DNA from: Thiodiazotropha sp040506275
GTDB taxonomy: Bacteria > Pseudomonadota > Gammaproteobacteria > Chromatiales > Chromatiaceae
Direction: 5' to 3'
Length of the DNA: 64,000 nucleotides
Assembly (NCBI GenBank): GCA_040506275.1
Contig: JBEVXD010000004.1
Location: forward strand, 389,242 to 453,241
Part shown: positions 18,142 to 26,783 of the stretch, piece by piece
Position numbering within the stretch: the stretch's first letter is position 1
Layout of the letters: each line of letters begins with the position of its first letter
Program-made: the position numbers and the translations under genes
Notes under the pieces: generated by a model
Told to the model about the DNA's origin: nothing
Database searches by the model: none
Seen by the model: only the letters and a program-made list of their open reading frames with translations

Positions 18142-18351
18142 ACTGCTACCTAATGGATTTCTCTAGTGAAATCCATTATCGAGCCGCTTTAACTAATAAA
18201 AACTGACTATATTCAATATCTCTTAAGTATGAAAGTGTTGACTCAGGTCAACTTCACTCCAAAAAACCTTAGATCTCTACTGCTATTGTTATAGAACAAG
18301 CATTAAAAAAACAGATTAGATAGAACCTGCATTTCACCAAGGAGATCCACT

Positions 18352-18741
18352 ATGAGGTTAGAACACTCAGATACCCGCACCCCTCCAGAAAGCCTGAAAG
18401 AGTCACGTCCCTTAGAAGTGGAAGGGCGAATGATTGCAGTAGATAAAGATGGCTATTTAATTAATCCTGAGGACTGGAGCCCAGTGGTCACAGAAGCCCT
18501 CGCCGAAGCTGATGGAGTAGCACTGACAGAAGAGCACTGGTTATTGATCGATTTTCTGCATCGCTTCTACGAAGAATATGGTATTGCACCGGAAATGCCC
18601 ATTCTGGCGAGAAATCTATGCAAAGACAAAGACGATTGCCATTGGACCAAACGCTATATCGAAACCCTTTTTCCTGGTGGCGCAAAAATGGCCTGTCGCT
18701 ATGCCGGACTGAGCAAACCGGTTGGACGTAGTTGCCTTTAA
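18352..18741 (+). CDS. TusE/DsrC/DsvC-family sulfur relay protein with altered C-terminal arm
   Basis: The core matches the family: VEGRMIAVDKDGYLINPEDWSP, then LTEEHWLLIDFLHRFYEEY and APEMPILAR, and the C-terminal arm ACRYAGLSKPVG. Such proteins carry persulfide sulfur in tRNA thiolation (TusE) or dissimilatory sulfur metabolism (DsrC). The penultimate Cys128 is present, and Cys115 takes the CysB position, but 12 residues separate them instead of the usual 10 because RS is inserted before the last Cys. There is also an N-terminal extension of about 25 residues and a CKDKDDC loop where classical DsrC has GNSKYLY. AAGGAG precedes the ATG by 6 bp. It stands alone, divergent from the phosphorylase gene; no dsr or tus genes are nearby. 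Confidence 0.88.
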   Translation: MRLEHSDTRTPPESLKESRPLEVEGRMIAVDKDGYLINPEDWSPVVTEALAEADGVALTEEHWLLIDFLHRFYEEYGIAPEMPILARNLCKDKDDCHWTKRYIETLFPGGAKMACRYAGLSKPVGRSCL

Positions 18742-19193
18742 AACAATCAATTGGGCTATGCCCTCGATTGTATTAACCCGTCGAACAAATGTTTGACGAG
18801 GTATGCGCAACGTGCCTGTCATTGACTGTGTAACGACCTGTTTATGCATACACTTCGATGGGCACGTCACTTTTTGACCATCACCAAAACACCCGAGACC
18901 AATCCCGTAGGGTGCGGCTCTGCCACACCTACTTATCTATGGCAGAACCCTGAGTAACTCGTAACCCGTCGTAGGTCGGATAAGCAGAGCGCCATCCGAC
19001 CTACAATTCTGCTCCCCCCCACCTGAACAACATCGCATCTATTCCAAAACAGATCGTTTCACACCTCTCTTTCTAATCCTGATCCGGTACTCAAAAAAGC
19101 GTATTATATCCACCAACACTGAACCACCTCCTGGTGTGCGAGGTCAATGTTGAAGCTCACTACTATTCAGCCGTCACATACAGCATCCCTAAT
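18742..19193. repeat. Gap with REP-like repeats of families 1 and 2
   Basis: A family 1 copy (GTAGGGTGCGGCTCTGCC...) lies at 18907-18932 and a family 2 copy (GTAGGTCGGATAAGC...GCCATCCGACCTAC) at 18970-19004. An imperfect 20-bp palindrome, CGTCGAACAAATGTTTGACG, lies at 18779-18798. I see no gene here. Confidence 0.7.
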
Positions 19194-19691
19194 ATGTACA
19201 AAAAACTGATTTGTCTGATTACCCTTTTTCTAAGCCTGGGTACGCTACATGCCGAGCAACTCGGAGAAGTAAACACCAAGTTTAGAATGCTTGGGCCTAA
19301 CGATAAGGTTGTTATCGAAGCCTTTGACGACCCGGCTGTTCCCGGTGTCACCTGCTACCTCAGCCGTGCTAAAACCGGAGGCGTAGGCGGAGCCATTGGT
19401 ATCGCTGAAGATACTTCTGATGCTTCCATCGCCTGTCGTCAAACCGGCCTGGTCAACCTTCCCGGTGACATACTCAATCGATCCAGAGATGGCGAAGAGG
19501 TGTTCAAGCAGCGCACATCGATCCTATTCAAATCCATGCAGGTGGTTCGCTTCTACGACGCCAAACGCAACGCCCTGGTCTACATGACCTACAGCGACAA
19601 ACTGGTCGATGGATCACCCAAGAACAGCATCACAGCAGTCCCCCTCTACAATCCACTAACCACACAGCAACAGAGCCCAGCAACTCAATGA
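19194..19691 (+). CDS. creA: CreA family periplasmic protein
   Basis: 165 residues. A signal peptide (LICLITLFLSLGTLHA) is followed by the CreA family body: LGEVNTKFRMLGPNDKVVIEAFDDP, VTCYLSRAKTGGVGGAIGIAEDTSDASIACRQTG and SMQVVRFYDAKRNALVYMTYSDKLVDGSPKNS. CreA is widespread in Proteobacteria; its biochemical role is not known. The two cysteines in CYLS and ACRQ probably form a disulfide. The frame extends upstream, but ATG 19194 gives a proper signal peptide directly, so I prefer it. The stop overlaps the start of the next gene by four bases (ATGA), so the pair is co-translated. Confidence 0.92.
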   Translation: MYKKLICLITLFLSLGTLHAEQLGEVNTKFRMLGPNDKVVIEAFDDPAVPGVTCYLSRAKTGGVGGAIGIAEDTSDASIACRQTGLVNLPGDILNRSRDGEEVFKQRTSILFKSMQVVRFYDAKRNALVYMTYSDKLVDGSPKNSITAVPLYNPLTTQQQSPATQ

Positions 19692-20263
19692 CCCAACGGC
19701 TGCACACCGGACGCCTCGTTCTAACGCCAAAGGATCCTTATCTACTCCCTGAAGACCCAGAGGCCATCTTTACCAAGTTGCAAGAGATCGGCTTGATAGA
19801 TGCACCTCTTCAGATTGGACAGGCATATCTGCCAGGCGAAGCATTCATGCAGCTGATCACCTTCATGGGGTGCTCACCAGCTATCCGGCTAGCTCCAGAC
19901 GAAACTGATCAGCCTTTCTGCCATCTTTTACTGGAGGGTCCGCACTCACGACCAAAGCTAATTACGGGAAAAAACACCCTACCCCCACGCTGCGCAAGTT
20001 GCCGCAAGCGACTTAATGATTGGCAGAACACATTTAAAATCCGGGAAGATAAGGAGGATGGCTGGGAGTCCCAGTGCCCCCACTGCGGGCATTCCCAGGA
20101 TCCGGCTACTTATGACTTCAAACAGAGTGCCGGCTGTGGGCGATTCTTACTATTTGTGGAGAATATTTTCCCCCAGGAGGCGATCCCGGCTCAAAGTCTG
20201 CTCGAAAACTTGAAGCGTTCCGCTATGGGGGAGCCCTGGCACTATTTTTACCAACAGGAATGA
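19688..20263 (+). CDS. Zinc-ribbon protein of unknown function, coupled to creA
   Basis: 191 residues with no signal peptide. A four-cysteine zinc ribbon is visible: CASC near residue 101 and CPHC near residue 131, with a further CG pair in SAGCGRFLLFVENIF. The N-terminal half is acidic and rich in Pro and Leu (LTPKDPYLLPEDPEAIF), and the middle has MGCSPAIRLAPDETDQPFCHLLLEGP. I recall similar unnamed proteins in sulfur-oxidising Gammaproteobacteria but no function. It overlaps creA by four bases, although CreA is exported and this protein should be cytoplasmic. Its end converges on a diguanylate cyclase gene 60 bp away. Confidence 0.75.
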   Translation: MTQRLHTGRLVLTPKDPYLLPEDPEAIFTKLQEIGLIDAPLQIGQAYLPGEAFMQLITFMGCSPAIRLAPDETDQPFCHLLLEGPHSRPKLITGKNTLPPRCASCRKRLNDWQNTFKIREDKEDGWESQCPHCGHSQDPATYDFKQSAGCGRFLLFVENIFPQEAIPAQSLLENLKRSAMGEPWHYFYQQE

Positions 20264-20323
20264 GTGAACCTGATCTAAGAAACTCTAATCAAAGAGCGTT
20301 GCGCGCCATCTTTCAACTTAACA

Positions 20324-21880
20324 TCAAACCAGTTCGCAACGATTCTTACCGTTGCGTTTCGCTTTGTAAAGCGCCTTATCCGCCCTGGAAAACACCTTCT
20401 CCAGGCTATCCCCATCGTGAAAACTGGTAAGACCGCAAGAGATTGTGACCCGCACAGGCTTGCCCTGGGAGTGAAAACCATTGCTCTCCACTGAATGGCG
20501 CATCTCTTCAGCCACACTCTGCGCTTCTTCACCTTCAGCACCACAGAGCAGACAGACAAACTCCTCACCACCGAACCGGGCAATGAAATCAGTCTCTCGC
20601 AACCGGGCCTGGAGACTCTGGGCAATGATCCTTAGCGCTTTGTCCCCCGCTTGGTGACCATAACGGTCATTGATCAGTTTAAAATCATCCACATCCCAGA
20701 CCAGCATCGACAACGGACTGTTAAATCGCTTCCAACGGGCCAGCTCCTGCTCAACCCTCTCTTCGTATGCCAATCGATTAGGTAGTCCGGTCACCGTATC
20801 CAGCATCGCCATATGGTGAGCTTCTACCATACGTGAACGCAGATCGGAGGACTCTTTCTCAAGATGCGCCAAACGCTCACGCAGTGCATGCTCCCCCTGC
20901 TCTGCCTGTTGATGCCACTCCTGCTCCTCTTGGAGATAGGTGTCGATACTGTTCTGTATCGATAAGATCCGCTGACTGACCGCCTCTTTCAATTGATGAA
21001 GATCGGTAGCATCAGCAACATGTGAGCCGAGATCACCAACCTGCCCATGAACATTGGCACTCAAATCACGCCCATGTTGAACCATTTTATCACGACCCTC
21101 ATGGGCCGTTTGCAGATGTAAGCCAAGATCCTGTAAACGCTGTGTAAGCTCTTCAAGAAAATCTTCAGCCTCCTGTATCTCAGACTGAATCTCCCCAAAT
21201 GATCTGGCCGATAGGGACAACAGATCATCCAGAACACCAACCCAGGCGTCTGCCTCGGCATTCTTGATAAGTCGCAGCTTCAAACTGCTGATCGTCTCGC
21301 CCCAATGCCCAGGCCAGGAGGCCTGTTCAAGTAAATTCAGAAGGATATCGTTAGGTTGAGGCCCTGATTGATCGGAGGGATCGGCCCGCCCCAGTATACG
21401 ACCGAATAATCCACCACCCTTCTTCTCAGTGGCGGTGGCGGCATCACTACCCTGGCCCAGTAATTGGGTCAGACGAACGAAGGCTTTTTCATCCATCGTT
21501 GCCGGGTCATCCAGCAGCTTCCTTAACAGATCACCGGCTTCAATGGACTCTTTCTTGGAAAGTCTCAACTGAGCAATCAGCTTCAGGTGGGTACCATCAT
21601 CACCATCTTTGGTAACACTGTCGTTCTCCTCTGCAAAATGGAGCAGACCATCAGTAATCTCATTTAGCTTATCGCTGAGTTTGATAGTTGATCCGCCTCG
21701 GACTGTGTTACGTACAGCCTTCAGATGCGGTTCAAGCCGTTTGTCCAGACCGCTGGCGGCAATGGTCAAGCGAATAATGGTTCGAGTGAGCAGCTCTTCT
21801 AGTGCCTTATTTGCCTCTTCCTCACCTTCATATTGGCCTAACAGCTCTTCATAGCGTTTTTTCCAATCGACATCGTTCAT
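20324..21880 (-). CDS. Diguanylate cyclase (GGDEF) with long helical N-terminus
   Basis: 518 residues. The C-terminal 170 residues form a GGDEF domain: TGLPNRLAYEERVEQELARW, VDDFKLINDRYGHQAGDKALR, and the active-site loop ARFGGEEF. The product-inhibition I-site Arg-X-X-Asp (RETD) lies five residues before it. It should make cyclic di-GMP from GTP. The first 340 residues are soluble and mostly helical, with heptad-rich segments (about 215-345) that may form a coiled coil; there is no transmembrane segment, PAS or receiver domain. The layout resembles the soluble Pseudomonas DgcP type. It ends next to the zinc-ribbon gene and follows an endonuclease/exonuclease/phosphatase gene on the same strand. 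Confidence 0.92.
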   Translation of the reverse strand: MNDVDWKKRYEELLGQYEGEEEANKALEELLTRTIIRLTIAASGLDKRLEPHLKAVRNTVRGGSTIKLSDKLNEITDGLLHFAEENDSVTKDGDDGTHLKLIAQLRLSKKESIEAGDLLRKLLDDPATMDEKAFVRLTQLLGQGSDAATATEKKGGGLFGRILGRADPSDQSGPQPNDILLNLLEQASWPGHWGETISSLKLRLIKNAEADAWVGVLDDLLSLSARSFGEIQSEIQEAEDFLEELTQRLQDLGLHLQTAHEGRDKMVQHGRDLSANVHGQVGDLGSHVADATDLHQLKEAVSQRILSIQNSIDTYLQEEQEWHQQAEQGEHALRERLAHLEKESSDLRSRMVEAHHMAMLDTVTGLPNRLAYEERVEQELARWKRFNSPLSMLVWDVDDFKLINDRYGHQAGDKALRIIAQSLQARLRETDFIARFGGEEFVCLLCGAEGEEAQSVAEEMRHSVESNGFHSQGKPVRVTISCGLTSFHDGDSLEKVFSRADKALYKAKRNGKNRCELV

Positions 21881-21931
21881 AGGCTTTCAGGTATAGCTAA
21901 TAGATTAATAGCGCAGTATCACTGAACCAGA

Positions 21932-22735
21932 TCAAGCTGCAGCAGGTAAAACAACATTCTCAGGCAACTCAATCTCAAGACTGATTGGCAAGTGATCCGA
22001 ATGTGCATAATTGAGCACCTCAGATTTTGACACCCTGAGACTTGGCGAGGCGAGGATATGATCCAGTTTACGATTCGGCCGCCAACTGGGAAAAGTCATC
22101 ATATCGCATGCACTGCCTTGTAAATTGGTGTGTTCCATCAAGTACTGAAACTCCTTCGAACTGCATCCGCAGTTGAAATCCCCCATCAGTACAAGATGGG
22201 AATAGTGGGAGACCAGCTCACTGACGTATGAGAACTGACGCAGTCTGGCGCGTCGACCTAGAGCAAGATGCATCATACAGATGCCCAGGGGCTTTTCGTT
22301 GGTGTGATACTCCATCAACACAGCACCCCGACCAGGTAGACCCGGCAGCCGATGCTCAGTGATCATCCTTGGCTCTACACGGCTCAACACGCCATTGCTG
22401 TGTTGCGCAAATTTACCCAGCTTGCGATTGACCTGTCGATACCAGTAGGGAAAACCGGCCTGCTCTGCCAGGTAGGCAGTCTGATCTATAAAGCCGCTAC
22501 GGAAGCTTCCAGAATCAACCTCCTGCAACCCAACCACATCAAAATCCTTGAGCAGATGGGCAATACGATTCAGATTATTTCGCTTGCCTTTATGGGGGAG
22601 AACCTGTTTCCAGCCACTGGTGACATATTCACTGTAGCGACGGGTATCGGCACCCGCTTGTATATTGTAGCTGAGCAAGCGCAAACGATTGGTATCATCC
22701 AGAGCCGTGTGATTTTCTAAGATTTGCTTATTCAT
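21932..22735 (-). CDS. Endonuclease/exonuclease/phosphatase family protein
   Basis: 267 residues with the EEP fold landmarks: LLSYNIQ with the metal Asn near residue 24, VGLQEVDSG with the catalytic Glu, MMHLALG, LMGDFNCG with Asp and Asn, and AHSDHLPISLEIEL with the final Asp-His pair. EEP enzymes cut phosphodiester bonds in nucleic acids or phospholipids, or hydrolyse phosphoinositides. No signal peptide or membrane anchor is visible, so a cytoplasmic substrate is likely, but nothing in the sequence fixes it. It is 51 bp upstream of the diguanylate cyclase on the same strand, so the two may share a transcript. The 22736-22974 gap upstream shows no gene. Confidence 0.88.
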   Translation of the reverse strand: MNKQILENHTALDDTNRLRLLSYNIQAGADTRRYSEYVTSGWKQVLPHKGKRNNLNRIAHLLKDFDVVGLQEVDSGSFRSGFIDQTAYLAEQAGFPYWYRQVNRKLGKFAQHSNGVLSRVEPRMITEHRLPGLPGRGAVLMEYHTNEKPLGICMMHLALGRRARLRQFSYVSELVSHYSHLVLMGDFNCGCSSKEFQYLMEHTNLQGSACDMMTFPSWRPNRKLDHILASPSLRVSKSEVLNYAHSDHLPISLEIELPENVVLPAAA

Positions 22736-22974
22736 TATTCTGCGACGCTTAATTACTCTCCGGTATCTATAGATATTGCGGATAAAAGCTAAAAAACTTA
22801 AGACTAAACCGTCACTTTAACCTGAATCCTGGGTTCAGATTTAACATACAAAGCAAGGATCTTCTGGAACTACGTTCAATCTCAGAATATTAGTGTGTTG
22901 TGACCATCTATGCCAGCTCAGTTAGACAGTCCAGCCTATCAACACTGTCAGAGCCATCCTGAAAGCCACTGACA

Positions 22975-23004
22975 CAAAAAAGGCGGTGCCAAAGCACCGC
23001 CTTT
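22975..23004 (-). terminator. Rho-independent terminator of the cytochrome c4 gene
   Basis: On the minus strand the stem AAAGGCGGTGC / GCACCGCCTTT is followed by a T-run. It starts 25 bp after the stop codon. Confidence 0.92.
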
Positions 23005-23028
23005 CGAAAAAAATTGCATAGGGTCAGG

Positions 23029-23652
23029 TTACCGACTCAGCCCCTGAATGTACTGAGCAACTTCAGCGATCTCATCATCAGTCATTCTTTCAACAACACC
23101 CTGCATCATATTGCTTGTGTCATTGGTACGATTACCACCACGAAAATCCTTCAGTGCCTTCTCAAGGTAGGCGGCATGTTGACCGGCAATAGCTGGGAAA
23201 TTAGCTTGAGGATTACCAGCTCCCGATGGGCCGTGACAGGCCATACAGGCTGCCACGCCGGTGTCAGCATTGCCTGCCCGATAGATACGCTCGCCTGCCT
23301 TCGCCTTATCAGCAGCAGCAACACCACCTTTCACAGTCAGACTGGAAAAGTAGGCAGCCAGATCGGCAATACCCTGATCGGTCAGAGGTAGAGCCATTGG
23401 AGTCATCATCGGATCGCTGCGTTTAGGATCTTTTGCCTTGAAATCCCTGAGCTGCTTCTCGATATATTGGGGGTGCTGGCCAGCAAGCTTTGGCCATACC
23501 GGGTTGATAGGACTATTGCCCTCAGCGCCGTGACAGCCGGCGCAGACAGCGGAATTCTTTTTACCCTCTTCTGCATTTCCGGCGGCCTGAGCCAGGCCAA
23601 CACTGAATGATAGGGCTAGGGTTGCGGTTACGAGCCATTTATTCATGATCAA
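23029..23652 (-). CDS. Cytochrome c4 (di-heme)
   Basis: 207 residues: signal peptide (LALSFSVGLAQA) and two similar c-type domains. Heme sites are CAGCHGAEG near residue 37 and CMACHGPSG near residue 136. Distal methionines are in MMTPMALPLTDQGIADLA and MMQGVVERMTDDEIAEVA. The doubled layout and KFPAIAGQ/WPKLAGQHP-type signatures are those of cytochrome c4, a periplasmic electron carrier that feeds terminal oxidases, typically cbb3 oxidases, in many Gammaproteobacteria. It is a single-gene unit with its own terminator; AGGA lies upstream of the ATG. No oxidase genes are nearby. Confidence 0.94.
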   Translation of the reverse strand: MIMNKWLVTATLALSFSVGLAQAAGNAEEGKKNSAVCAGCHGAEGNSPINPVWPKLAGQHPQYIEKQLRDFKAKDPKRSDPMMTPMALPLTDQGIADLAAYFSSLTVKGGVAAADKAKAGERIYRAGNADTGVAACMACHGPSGAGNPQANFPAIAGQHAAYLEKALKDFRGGNRTNDTSNMMQGVVERMTDDEIAEVAQYIQGLSR

Positions 23653-23988
23653 TCCTGCTCTGAAATTATGCTGGATAGGTTAAAAACCTGAGTCTATCAG
23701 TGCCTAGCCAGACCTCAGTCTGAACGCCGAAAGACCCTAAAAAAGCTGCGGAACTATACCAGAATTTTCTAATAAAGGTCAAAATGGATCTTCGTCCAAT
23801 CTGCCATCTAATGATCCGCCGCACCATTAGTTTTCATCATATATACCATTGAAAACCATATTTGATCCTATGGTATCACTATCTGAACGTTGGGATAATC
23901 AGATAGTTCATTTACCTTTCGCAAAGATGCCAACACCCCGTGGGAAAGCTTCTGATCACACCAGACCCCAGTGAACAGATAGCACGGA

Positions 23989-24076
23989 GTAGGTCGGATA
24001 AGCGTAGCGCCATCCGACATTTCTCAGGTGGTTGCCATGAAGGACTGTCGGATGGCGCTACGCTTATCCGACCTAC
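23989..24076. repeat. Inverted pair of REP-like repeats, family 2
   Basis: GTAGGTCGGATAAGCGTAGC... and its inverse ...GCTACGCTTATCCGACCTAC enclose about 28 bp. The arms are 30 bp and pair almost perfectly. Another pair is at 33558-33644. The rest of 23653-24145 has no gene. Confidence 0.9.
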
Positions 24077-24145
24077 AATTCTTACCCATGCGTGTAGTGT
24101 TTTATATAAAATTGAGACTCTACAATAGGTTTCAGGACTAACAAT

Positions 24146-24376
24146 ATGCAAAAAGACCCAGATCAGTCCATTGTGCGTACCAGCTATGCGGTCATCTATA
24201 CCCCCAGCCAGCGAAGAGACCGCTTCCCCGAGAATTGCGTCACCCTGGTATCCACAGCTGAAGAGGCACTGGAAAAAGCTGCTGATAAAGAGAATTACCA
24301 TCCAGCACAGGTGAACGGCCCTTCCCGCTCTTCTGAGGGGTTTCGCCTCTTCTACCTGGTTAACTGGCTGAGTTGA
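24146..24376 (+). CDS. Small hypothetical protein, 76 residues
   Basis: A short cytoplasmic protein beginning MQKDPDQSIVRTSYAVIYTP and containing ENCVTLVSTAEEALEKAAD, then EGFRLFYLVNWLS. The SYAVIY start and the regular mix of charged and hydrophobic residues look like a folded small domain rather than random translation. I do not recognise a family. Its last 25 bases overlap, tail to tail, the end of the HIT-like gene on the other strand. A weak AGG precedes the ATG. It sits right after the inverted family 2 repeat. Confidence 0.55.
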   Translation: MQKDPDQSIVRTSYAVIYTPSQRRDRFPENCVTLVSTAEEALEKAADKENYHPAQVNGPSRSSEGFRLFYLVNWLS

Positions 24377-25398
24377 AGTTTTTTCAGCTCACTGGTGATG
24401 GCATAGCCTTCCAGTGTGTCGAAATCTGAACGACTGAAGGTTGTGAATCCACCGGCGAGTTCATACCAGGCAAATCCCCTGGTCCATGGCTCGTGACCAT
24501 AGCTCCCCTGGCGTTTTCGCGGTATGCAGTAGAGCTTGCCCGGACGATAGATCAAATTATAGCTTGTCTCACTTTCGTGCAGTGCTTCGATACGCTGCCA
24601 AGCCTGATCTACTGACTGGTAGAGTTCACAATTCAACGGATAGTCACGATCTCCTCCATTGTGACGCCAGTGATCCTGCATCAATGGCAGGGGTTCGGGT
24701 TTTACATAGAGCTGAAAATGCAGGTGGTTGACCGAGGCATAAGCACCAAAGCTGTTATAGGCAATCCCAATATCCTCTATCGAACCGGCCATCTGTTCAG
24801 CGAGGGCCCAGACATACCTGTGGTACTTAGGTGTCAGCAATTGGGGTAATCGACGGGTCCTGTCTGGTACCAGCAAACAGTGCATTGGAACAAAGGGGAA
24901 TTTGTTATAGAGGAATTCAACCTCCACCCCATGAAGCTCACCTGCCCAAAATGCCTCTCTCCTAAGAAAGGGCTTATTGAAATGGAAACCATCCGCATCG
25001 AAGGGGCGACTGATCCCGGTGACAGCTTCAGTAGTCATCCGGGATGGTCGAAATGCACGCAGATGATTGAACTGAAGTTCCCAGTCATCTTCTTGACGAA
25101 ACGCCGCCGTCTGCACGCCATCAAAACCGATCGCCATCAGCTTTAGAAAGACCAGACTGTCGTCCCCCGCGCCAACCAGCTCACGCCCTTCACTGAGCGT
25201 TAAACGGCAATACTCTGCATGTTGATCAAACCGGTGACGCAACTGGGTTCGTAAAATCCGCTCAACTTCCTCATCAAAACTGGCGTTGGCGTGAACCAGA
25301 ATATAGCTGCCCAGACCCGGTTGCAGCAGCAGACGCTCCAGACCAGTGGCGAATGCTTTTTGCATGCCTGCAAATGAATCAAAGGGTAATTGGCCCAT
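24352..25398 (-). CDS. HIT-like nucleotidyl transferase/phosphorylase
   Basis: 348 residues. The key motif is YASVNHLHFQLYVKP near residue 217-231: His-X-His-X-Gln, the catalytic triad form used by galactose-1-phosphate uridylyltransferase, Ap4A phosphorylase and GDP-galactose phosphorylase (VTC2-like) enzymes, where the middle His is the nucleophile. Supporting features are FLYNKFPFVPMHCLLVPDRTRR, which places substrate as in HIT-branch proteins, and a C-terminal half with YNLIYRPGKLYCIPRKRQGS. Small relatives of VTC2 hydrolyse or phosphorolyse NDP-sugars, so a nucleotide-sugar clearance role is possible, but substrate is unknown. It is a lone gene with no partner. Confidence 0.75.
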   Translation of the reverse strand: MGQLPFDSFAGMQKAFATGLERLLLQPGLGSYILVHANASFDEEVERILRTQLRHRFDQHAEYCRLTLSEGRELVGAGDDSLVFLKLMAIGFDGVQTAAFRQEDDWELQFNHLRAFRPSRMTTEAVTGISRPFDADGFHFNKPFLRREAFWAGELHGVEVEFLYNKFPFVPMHCLLVPDRTRRLPQLLTPKYHRYVWALAEQMAGSIEDIGIAYNSFGAYASVNHLHFQLYVKPEPLPLMQDHWRHNGGDRDYPLNCELYQSVDQAWQRIEALHESETSYNLIYRPGKLYCIPRKRQGSYGHEPWTRGFAWYELAGGFTTFSRSDFDTLEGYAITSELKKLQLSQLTR

Positions 25399-25510
25399 CG
25401 AGACTATGCCTTAAAGCCCTCTTTCGAGGTTCATCAGAGTGGAAACCTCTGATCAAGCCATAAATCGACAAGCAGTCAGCCTAGACTTAATTCAGAGGTT
25501 CTCTTAGATA

Positions 25511-25996
25511 TCAGTGACTATGTCCGCTGTGATTTGATTGCTTCATCTGCATGCGCAACTTACGTACTGGCGCATCCACTTTGAGCTGCGAACCATCATC
25601 AAATGACAGGGTCAGGCCTACCATTTCACCTGGAACCAGCTTTTGTTTCAAGCCAATCAACATCACATGCAGCCCGCCGGGCTTCAGGCTGGTCATCTCT
25701 CCAGCAGGGAGATCTATCTTTTCCACTCTACGCATACGCATCATGCCCTCTTCCATGGTATGGGTATGTAATTCGACCACCTCAGCGGCACTACTGCTGG
25801 CTGAAACCAGAGCAATCGCTTTGTCGCTCTTGTTGTGGATTGACATGAAGGAGGCGGAATTTGGCTGTCCAGGGGGCACTGCCCTAACATAGGGATCGTC
25901 AACCATGACCATCTCTCCGGTAGAACCGGCTAAAACCAATTGACTCATGACGACCAGGCAAAACCCGATGAGTAGAGGAAAACGTTGAAAGGTCAT
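25511..25996 (-). CDS. Periplasmic copper chaperone PCu(A)C
   Basis: 161 residues. After a signal peptide (LLIGFCLVVMSQLVLA) comes the PCuAC domain: VDDPYVRAVPPGQPNSASFM, then VVELHTHTMEEGMMRMRRV and LKPGGLHVMLIGLKQKL. The His and Met residues in these segments are the Cu(I) ligands of the H(M)X10MX21HXM pattern. The tail HSGHSH could bind extra metal. Such chaperones deliver copper to the CuA or CuB sites of cytochrome oxidase. I start at ATG 25996 because GGGAG precedes it and a normal signal follows. No SCO-type partner is adjacent; a small cytochrome c gene is upstream on the same strand. Confidence 0.92.
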   Translation of the reverse strand: MTFQRFPLLIGFCLVVMSQLVLAGSTGEMVMVDDPYVRAVPPGQPNSASFMSIHNKSDKAIALVSASSSAAEVVELHTHTMEEGMMRMRRVEKIDLPAGEMTSLKPGGLHVMLIGLKQKLVPGEMVGLTLSFDDGSQLKVDAPVRKLRMQMKQSNHSGHSH

Positions 25997-26256
25997 TACT
26001 TTCTCCCGAGAATTCAATTTAGCTAGGGGAATGGCGGTCTGGCATGACAACCTGTGCGTGCATACTCAGCCACCCTTCTCTTTAAGAGGTCTAATAAACC
26101 CCTTGGCGCAGGAGAATGGCATTAATGGGCTAACAAAGGCAATCCCATCTGACTAATGTTTATTAAAAAACCGCCTCAAATTGTGCCAAATCACTCATTT
26201 AGAGTCATATCCCACATATCCATTAAAAATTGTGGGTAAACTTAATCCGTTACCCA

Positions 26257-26291
26257 TAAAAAAAGCGCCTGCAAAAAAGCCAGGCGCTTTT
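26257..26291 (-). terminator. Rho-independent terminator of the small cytochrome c gene
   Basis: On the minus strand AAAAGCGCCTGG / CAGGCGCTTTTTTT forms a stem ending in a T-run, 38 bp after the stop codon. Confidence 0.9.
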
Positions 26292-26328
26292 CGACCACTC
26301 GTAGCAAGTGGTAGCTCTCAGAGCAATC

Positions 26329-26652
26329 TTAGAGGGTCATAATCCACTCAACGACTACCTTGATATCTTCATCGCTGACATGGGCATTAGGTGGCATAGG
26401 AACAGGACCCCATACACCAGAACCACCAGCTTTAACCTTGGCTACCAACGCATCGACAGCGCCGTCCTGACCTTTGTATTTGGCGGCAACTTCTTTGTAA
26501 GCCGGGCCAACGACCTTAGTCTCAACCTGGTGGCAAGCCATGCAGCCACGTTGTGTTGCAAGCGCAATAGGATCAGCTGAAGCTGTAGCAACAGCACCAA
26601 GAGCAAGCACAGAAGCGCTGGTAGACAGCAGCAATGATTTCATCTTATTCAT
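26329..26652 (-). CDS. Class I cytochrome c (c551/c552 type)
   Basis: 107 residues. A signal peptide ends near ATASA; the heme site is GCMACHQVETK near residue 35-39, and the axial Met lies in GVWGPVPMPPNAHVSDEDI. The VGPAYKEVAAKYKGQDGAV stretch between them is standard for the c551/c552 group, small periplasmic electron carriers that serve nitrite reductase or oxidases. It is a monocistronic gene with its own terminator. The copper chaperone gene downstream has a separate upstream region of about 250 bp. Confidence 0.94.
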   Translation of the reverse strand: MNKMKSLLLSTSASVLALGAVATASADPIALATQRGCMACHQVETKVVGPAYKEVAAKYKGQDGAVDALVAKVKAGGSGVWGPVPMPPNAHVSDEDIKVVVEWIMTL

Positions 26653-26783
26653 CAGGGATTTATCCTCATGTAGTTCAGTTATTTAGGGTACAGCTGCGGG
26701 GGCTAATTCAAGAGTCGTTTCCCACAAAATTGCTGGATTATACGTTAAACGGGCAGTAAATGCCTATAAAGGACAATTATCAA

